Assembly: GCA_902388495.1 (NCBI GenBank) | Contig: CABMPP010000012.1 | Span: forward strand, 32,591-96,590 | Length of the DNA: 64,000 nt | Source: an uncultured Bacteroides sp. | GTDB lineage: Bacteria > Bacteroidota > Bacteroidia > Bacteroidales > Bacteroidaceae | Direction: 5' to 3' | In this document: in pieces, positions 60,745 through 64,000 of the stretch | How the letters are laid out: each line of letters begins with the position of its first letter | Numbering within the stretch: position 1 is the first letter of the stretch | Notes under the pieces: generated by a model | Told to the model about the DNA's origin: nothing | Database searches by the model: none | The model's input: the letters and a program-made list of their open reading frames with translations, nothing else | Program-made: the position numbers and the translations under genes

Positions 60745-62010
60745 ATGGATACAGTAAAAATAGCCGTAATCGGTCTTGGTTACGTAGGGCTTCCTTTGGC
60801 TCGTTTATTCTCTACTAAGTATGAAACAGTAGGTTTTGATATGAATAAGACGCGAGTGGATACTTTGATGGCAGGCCATGATACCACACTTGAAGTATCA
60901 GATGAATTGTTACAATCTGCAATTGCAAATGGGTTTAAATGTACAACTAATATTGAAGATATTTGTAACTGCAATTTTTATATTATAGCTGTTCCTACTC
61001 CTGTAGATGGTAATCATAATCCAGATTTAACTCCTTTGTATAGTGCAAGTACTACTGTAGGAAAAGTGATAACCAAAGGCGATATTGTGGTGTATGAATC
61101 GACTGTATATCCGGGTGTAACAGAGGATGAATGCATTCCTGTAGTAGAAAAAGTTTCAGGCCTAAAATTCAATATAGACTTTTTTGCTGGCTATTCTCCT
61201 GAACGCATAAATCCGGGTGATAAGCAGCATACAGTGGAGAGAATCAAGAAAGTAACTTCTGGCTCTACTCCCGAAATAGGTAAGAAAGTGAATGAGATTT
61301 ATGCTTCTGTAATAACAGCAGGTACACATTTAGCACCTACAATGAAAGTGGCAGAAGCAGCGAAGGTTATTGAAAATTCACAGCGGGATATAAATATTGC
61401 TTTTGTTAATGAACTATCTAAAATATTTACTCGTATGAATATTGATACCCAGGATGTACTGGAGGCTGCAAGTACCAAGTGGAACTTTCTCCCTTTTAAA
61501 CCGGGATTGGTTGGTGGACATTGTATCGGTGTAGATCCTTACTATTTGGCTCAGTGTGCACAGAACTATGGCTATAATCCTGAGATAATTTTGGCAGGTA
61601 GAAGAATGAATGATGGCATGGGAGAATATGTTGCTAATCAAGTGGTGAAGTTGATGCTGAAAAAAGGACTTCAAGTTTTAAATTCCAGTATACTGATACT
61701 TGGGTTTACTTTCAAGGAAAATTGTCCAGATGTTCGTAATACGAAAGTGATAGATATCTATAGAGCTTTGAAAGAATACAATCTGAATATAACTGTTTAT
61801 GATCCTTGGGCAAACGTTGAAATTGTTAATCGAGAGTATAACTTAAACATAGAGTCTCAATTGTCCACACAAAATTTTGATACGGTTATTTTCGCTGTAG
61901 CTCATGATTGTTTTAAAAAAATAAATGTAAAAGAGATAGTTAAAAGTAAGCATGTTATATTTGATGTAAAAGGTTTTTGTGATAAAGGTTTGATAGACGG
62001 AAGACTATAA
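60745..62010 (+). CDS. UDP-N-acetylhexosamine 6-dehydrogenase (WbpO/TviB-like)
   Basis: A 421-aa nucleotide-sugar dehydrogenase: NAD motif VIGLGYVGLPLARLF, VPTPVDGNHNPDLTPL, ESTVYPGVTEDECIP, SPERINPGDKQHT, and the catalytic cysteine Cys260 in GGHCIGVDPYYLA. The SPERINPGD and FLPFKPGLVGG motifs fit enzymes that oxidise UDP-GlcNAc or UDP-GalNAc to the uronic acid rather than UDP-Glc. It works with the WbpP-like epimerase. Preceded by 167 nt without a gene. Confidence 0.88.
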   Translation: MDTVKIAVIGLGYVGLPLARLFSTKYETVGFDMNKTRVDTLMAGHDTTLEVSDELLQSAIANGFKCTTNIEDICNCNFYIIAVPTPVDGNHNPDLTPLYSASTTVGKVITKGDIVVYESTVYPGVTEDECIPVVEKVSGLKFNIDFFAGYSPERINPGDKQHTVERIKKVTSGSTPEIGKKVNEIYASVITAGTHLAPTMKVAEAAKVIENSQRDINIAFVNELSKIFTRMNIDTQDVLEAASTKWNFLPFKPGLVGGHCIGVDPYYLAQCAQNYGYNPEIILAGRRMNDGMGEYVANQVVKLMLKKGLQVLNSSILILGFTFKENCPDVRNTKVIDIYRALKEYNLNITVYDPWANVEIVNREYNLNIESQLSTQNFDTVIFAVAHDCFKKINVKEIVKSKHVIFDVKGFCDKGLIDGRL

Positions 62011-62032
62011 ATATTTAGTTTTAATTACTACT

Positions 62033-63193
62033 ATGAAGCTTGGCGTATACTTAGAAGCCAATTACCAATTTAAGAATGGCGATTTATATTGTAGTGATAT
62101 ATACACATTACTACTAAATCAATTATCCTTTGAATATAATTTATCTTTTCTGGGTCGTATTACAGATGACATAGAAGCTTCTTTATATAGCTATAAAATT
62201 GTGAAATATGATAAGTTTTACAAAGTGTCTACCTATCGAAATTTGGTGTGTTTGTGCTGTAAATATTTGATATATAGATATTTTAATAAAAAAATATTGG
62301 AGGAGTTTGTGGAAAGTTCAGACTGTTTATTGATAATGACTCCATCTCCGATTAGTATAGACTTAATTCATATCGCACAAAAATATGAAAAACCAATGAG
62401 ACTCCTTGTTAGACAAGATACAAGAGCTGTTATTCCTCAGCGATTTAATGGAATAAAGAAAATTTTGGCTACTTGTGTTGCGAATTACTTAGAGCATTCA
62501 GTTGAGATGTTGACTCAAAAAAATGATTTAACAATTCTAGCTCTTGGACCTAGTATAGCTAAAAGGTATTGCAACTTTACTTCTAAATGTTCAATATTTA
62601 TAAGTTCTAGATATAAAATCAATGATATTGTTCCTCTTTCGAGAATAGGTAATTTAAGCTTTAATAATACTGTAAATTTATTATTTGTTGGACGGATAGA
62701 AATAAATAAAGGATTATATGAATTGATTATTGCTTTATCGGAACAAGACTATTTTAACTATCATTTAACTATAGTTGGTGATGGAACATACAAAAAAGAA
62801 ATGATAAATTTAGTAAAAAGAATAAATCTTGATAATAAGGTTACTTTGGTTGGTTATAAGACTTACGGAGAGGAATTATTGAATATATATCGTGCTAATG
62901 ACATTTTTATTTTACCTAGTTACAGTGAAGGATTACCTCAAGTTATTTTAGAGGCAATGGCTAGTGGTTGTTTGGTCCTGTCAACATCTGTAGGGAGCAT
63001 TCCGTATATAATTAATAATAGGAAGAACGGAGTTTTATTTAATCCTCATAGCATCTCGTCCTTGATCTCTGTATTTAAGGAATTAGTTACTATTGATGAG
63101 TGTGAACTATATAGAATGAGAAAATTAGGGCTTGAAACAGCAAGGCAGTATGCTTATGAAAATCAGATTGATGTGTTGAAATATACTCTCTAA
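62033..63193 (+). CDS. GT4-family glycosyltransferase
   Basis: A 386-aa GT-B enzyme: LLFVGRIEINKGLYELIIAL begins the donor domain, LTIVGDGTYKKEM and the E-x7-E motif in PSYSEGLPQVILEAMASG. AT-rich like the rest of the locus, 22 nt after the dehydrogenase. Sugar unknown. Confidence 0.87.
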   Translation: MKLGVYLEANYQFKNGDLYCSDIYTLLLNQLSFEYNLSFLGRITDDIEASLYSYKIVKYDKFYKVSTYRNLVCLCCKYLIYRYFNKKILEEFVESSDCLLIMTPSPISIDLIHIAQKYEKPMRLLVRQDTRAVIPQRFNGIKKILATCVANYLEHSVEMLTQKNDLTILALGPSIAKRYCNFTSKCSIFISSRYKINDIVPLSRIGNLSFNNTVNLLFVGRIEINKGLYELIIALSEQDYFNYHLTIVGDGTYKKEMINLVKRINLDNKVTLVGYKTYGEELLNIYRANDIFILPSYSEGLPQVILEAMASGCLVLSTSVGSIPYIINNRKNGVLFNPHSISSLISVFKELVTIDECELYRMRKLGLETARQYAYENQIDVLKYTL

Positions 63194-63291
63194 TATATTA
63201 TTTATAGTAGTGTGGATTTAGCTAAAAAGAATAATTAGCTTAAAGTTGTACTTTTTCCATTTTATAGATTTTATAATTATAAAATATTATT

Positions 63292-64000
63292 ATGTCCATT
63301 TTTAAAGATAAAGTTTTATTAATTACCGGTGGAACAGGTTCCTTCGGTAATGCTGTATTGCGTCGTTTTCTTGATTCTGATATCAAGGAAATCCGCATAT
63401 TTAGCCGTGATGAAAAGAAGCAAGATGACATGCGTCATCACCTGCAAAATCCTAAAGTGAAATTTTACATCGGCAATGTGCGTGACCGTCAATCTATTGA
63501 TAGTGCAATGGTGGGAGTGGATTACGTTTTTTCCGCTGCTGCCTTGAAGCAAGTGCCTAGTTGTGAATTCTTTCCCTTGCAGGCTGTACAGACCAATGTA
63601 ATCGGTACAGATAACGTATTGGAATCGGCCATAGCCCATGGCGTAAAAAATGTAGTCGTACTTTCTACCGACAAAGCTGCCTATCCCATCAATGCCATGG
63701 GTATTAGCAAAGCGATGATGGAGAAGGTTGCAATAGCCAAAGGACGTGCTCTCGGCGATGGAGTTGGAACTACTATTTGTTGTACCCGTTACGGTAATGT
63801 GATGGCAAGCCGTGGTTCGGTAATTCCCCTTTGGGTGGAGCAGATAAAGAATGGTAAGCCCGTTACGATAACGGATCCCAACATGACCCGTTTCATGATG
63901 ACCTTGGATGATGCCGTAGATTTGGTAATCTACGCATTTGAACATGGTCATAACGGGGACTTGTTCGTGCAGAAAGCTCCTGCCGCCACGCTGGATGTAT
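63292..64000 (+). CDS. CapE/FnlA-like UDP-GlcNAc 4,6-dehydratase/5-epimerase (3' truncated by window edge)
   Basis: The frame is open to the window end (236 codons seen; family about 340). It starts KVLLITGGTGSFGNAVLRRF and has IRIFSRDEKKQDDMRHH, AAALKQVPSCEFFPLQAV, the active site STDKAAYPINAMGISKAMME, and TRYGNVMASRGSVIPLW, all close to S. aureus CapE and WbjB/FnlA. These start the route to UDP-L-FucNAc. GC is higher than in the neighbouring glycosyltransferases. CapF/CapG homologues would be expected just beyond the window. Confidence 0.9.
   Translation, partial: MSIFKDKVLLITGGTGSFGNAVLRRFLDSDIKEIRIFSRDEKKQDDMRHHLQNPKVKFYIGNVRDRQSIDSAMVGVDYVFSAAALKQVPSCEFFPLQAVQTNVIGTDNVLESAIAHGVKNVVVLSTDKAAYPINAMGISKAMMEKVAIAKGRALGDGVGTTICCTRYGNVMASRGSVIPLWVEQIKNGKPVTITDPNMTRFMMTLDDAVDLVIYAFEHGHNGDLFVQKAPAATLDV

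Overview
The window looks like a chromosomal segment of a gut Bacteroides (Bacteroidota). The evidence is SusC/SusD outer-membrane pairs, Mfa/Fim-type fimbrial lipoproteins, UpxY/UpxZ capsule regulators behind an invertible promoter, a 'smalltalk' small protein next to an HU-like protein, Bacteroides-type promoters (TTTG, about 19-21 nt, TAnnTTTG) and few Shine-Dalgarno sequences. The species cannot be fixed from the sequence alone. Base composition is mosaic: the cobalamin/efflux part (about 4-31 kb) is GC-rich, and the capsule locus from 53.7 kb onward is strongly AT-rich.

Layout. 0-2.6 kb: end of a fimbrial operon (Mfa2/FimB-like anchor, FimA-like lipoprotein, DUF3868, DUF3575). 2.8-4.3 kb: HU-like protein, smalltalk peptide and a PIN-domain toxin-antitoxin pair. 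4.3-6.5 kb (minus): a MurU-like nucleotidyltransferase next to an AmgK-like sugar kinase fused to a RapZ C-terminal domain. 6.6-8.5 kb and 20.8-31.3 kb: late cobalamin steps and nucleotide-loop assembly (cbiA, PduO-type adenosyltransferase, cobQ, cobD, cbiB, and the minus-strand operon cobU-cobT-cobS-cobC), with no corrin-ring genes. 8.5-14.6 kb (minus): TolC-HlyD-double ABC-2 permease exporter without an ATPase, full of short tandem and inverted repeats. 15.6-20.7 kb (minus): a tandem duplication of a two-gene unit (84-aa protein plus fimbrillin/GLUG lipoprotein) with matching promoter, leader hairpins and a G-tract. 24.5-28.4 kb: two overlapping hybrid-type histidine kinase genes, the second with a degraded ATPase domain.

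31.5-46.1 kb: tRNA-Gly(CCC), then a sialic-acid utilisation locus: FadR-type GntR regulator with a palindromic operator, NanM-like mutarotase fused to a sodium symporter, NanA, SusC, SusD, a lipoprotein sialidase, a lyxose/mannose-isomerase-like cupin, an aldose epimerase, a secreted metallophosphoesterase and a secreted YhcH/NanQ-like anomerase. The likely logic is: release sialic acid at the surface, import by SusCD, mutarotate and pump it inward, then cleave to ManNAc and pyruvate. No ManNAc epimerase is seen here. 46.2-52.5 kb: proS, a small HicB-like protein, a glycosyltransferase, ppk and ppx.

52.5-64 kb: a 1.2-kb gene-free stretch ending in a 175-bp segment with perfect 22-bp inverted repeats and an outward promoter facing a capsule operon: upxY, upxZ, WbpP-like epimerase, Wzy, Wzx, three glycosyltransferases, a UDP-sugar dehydrogenase and a CapE/FnlA-like dehydratase cut by the window end. 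In this assembly the promoter is in the ON orientation.
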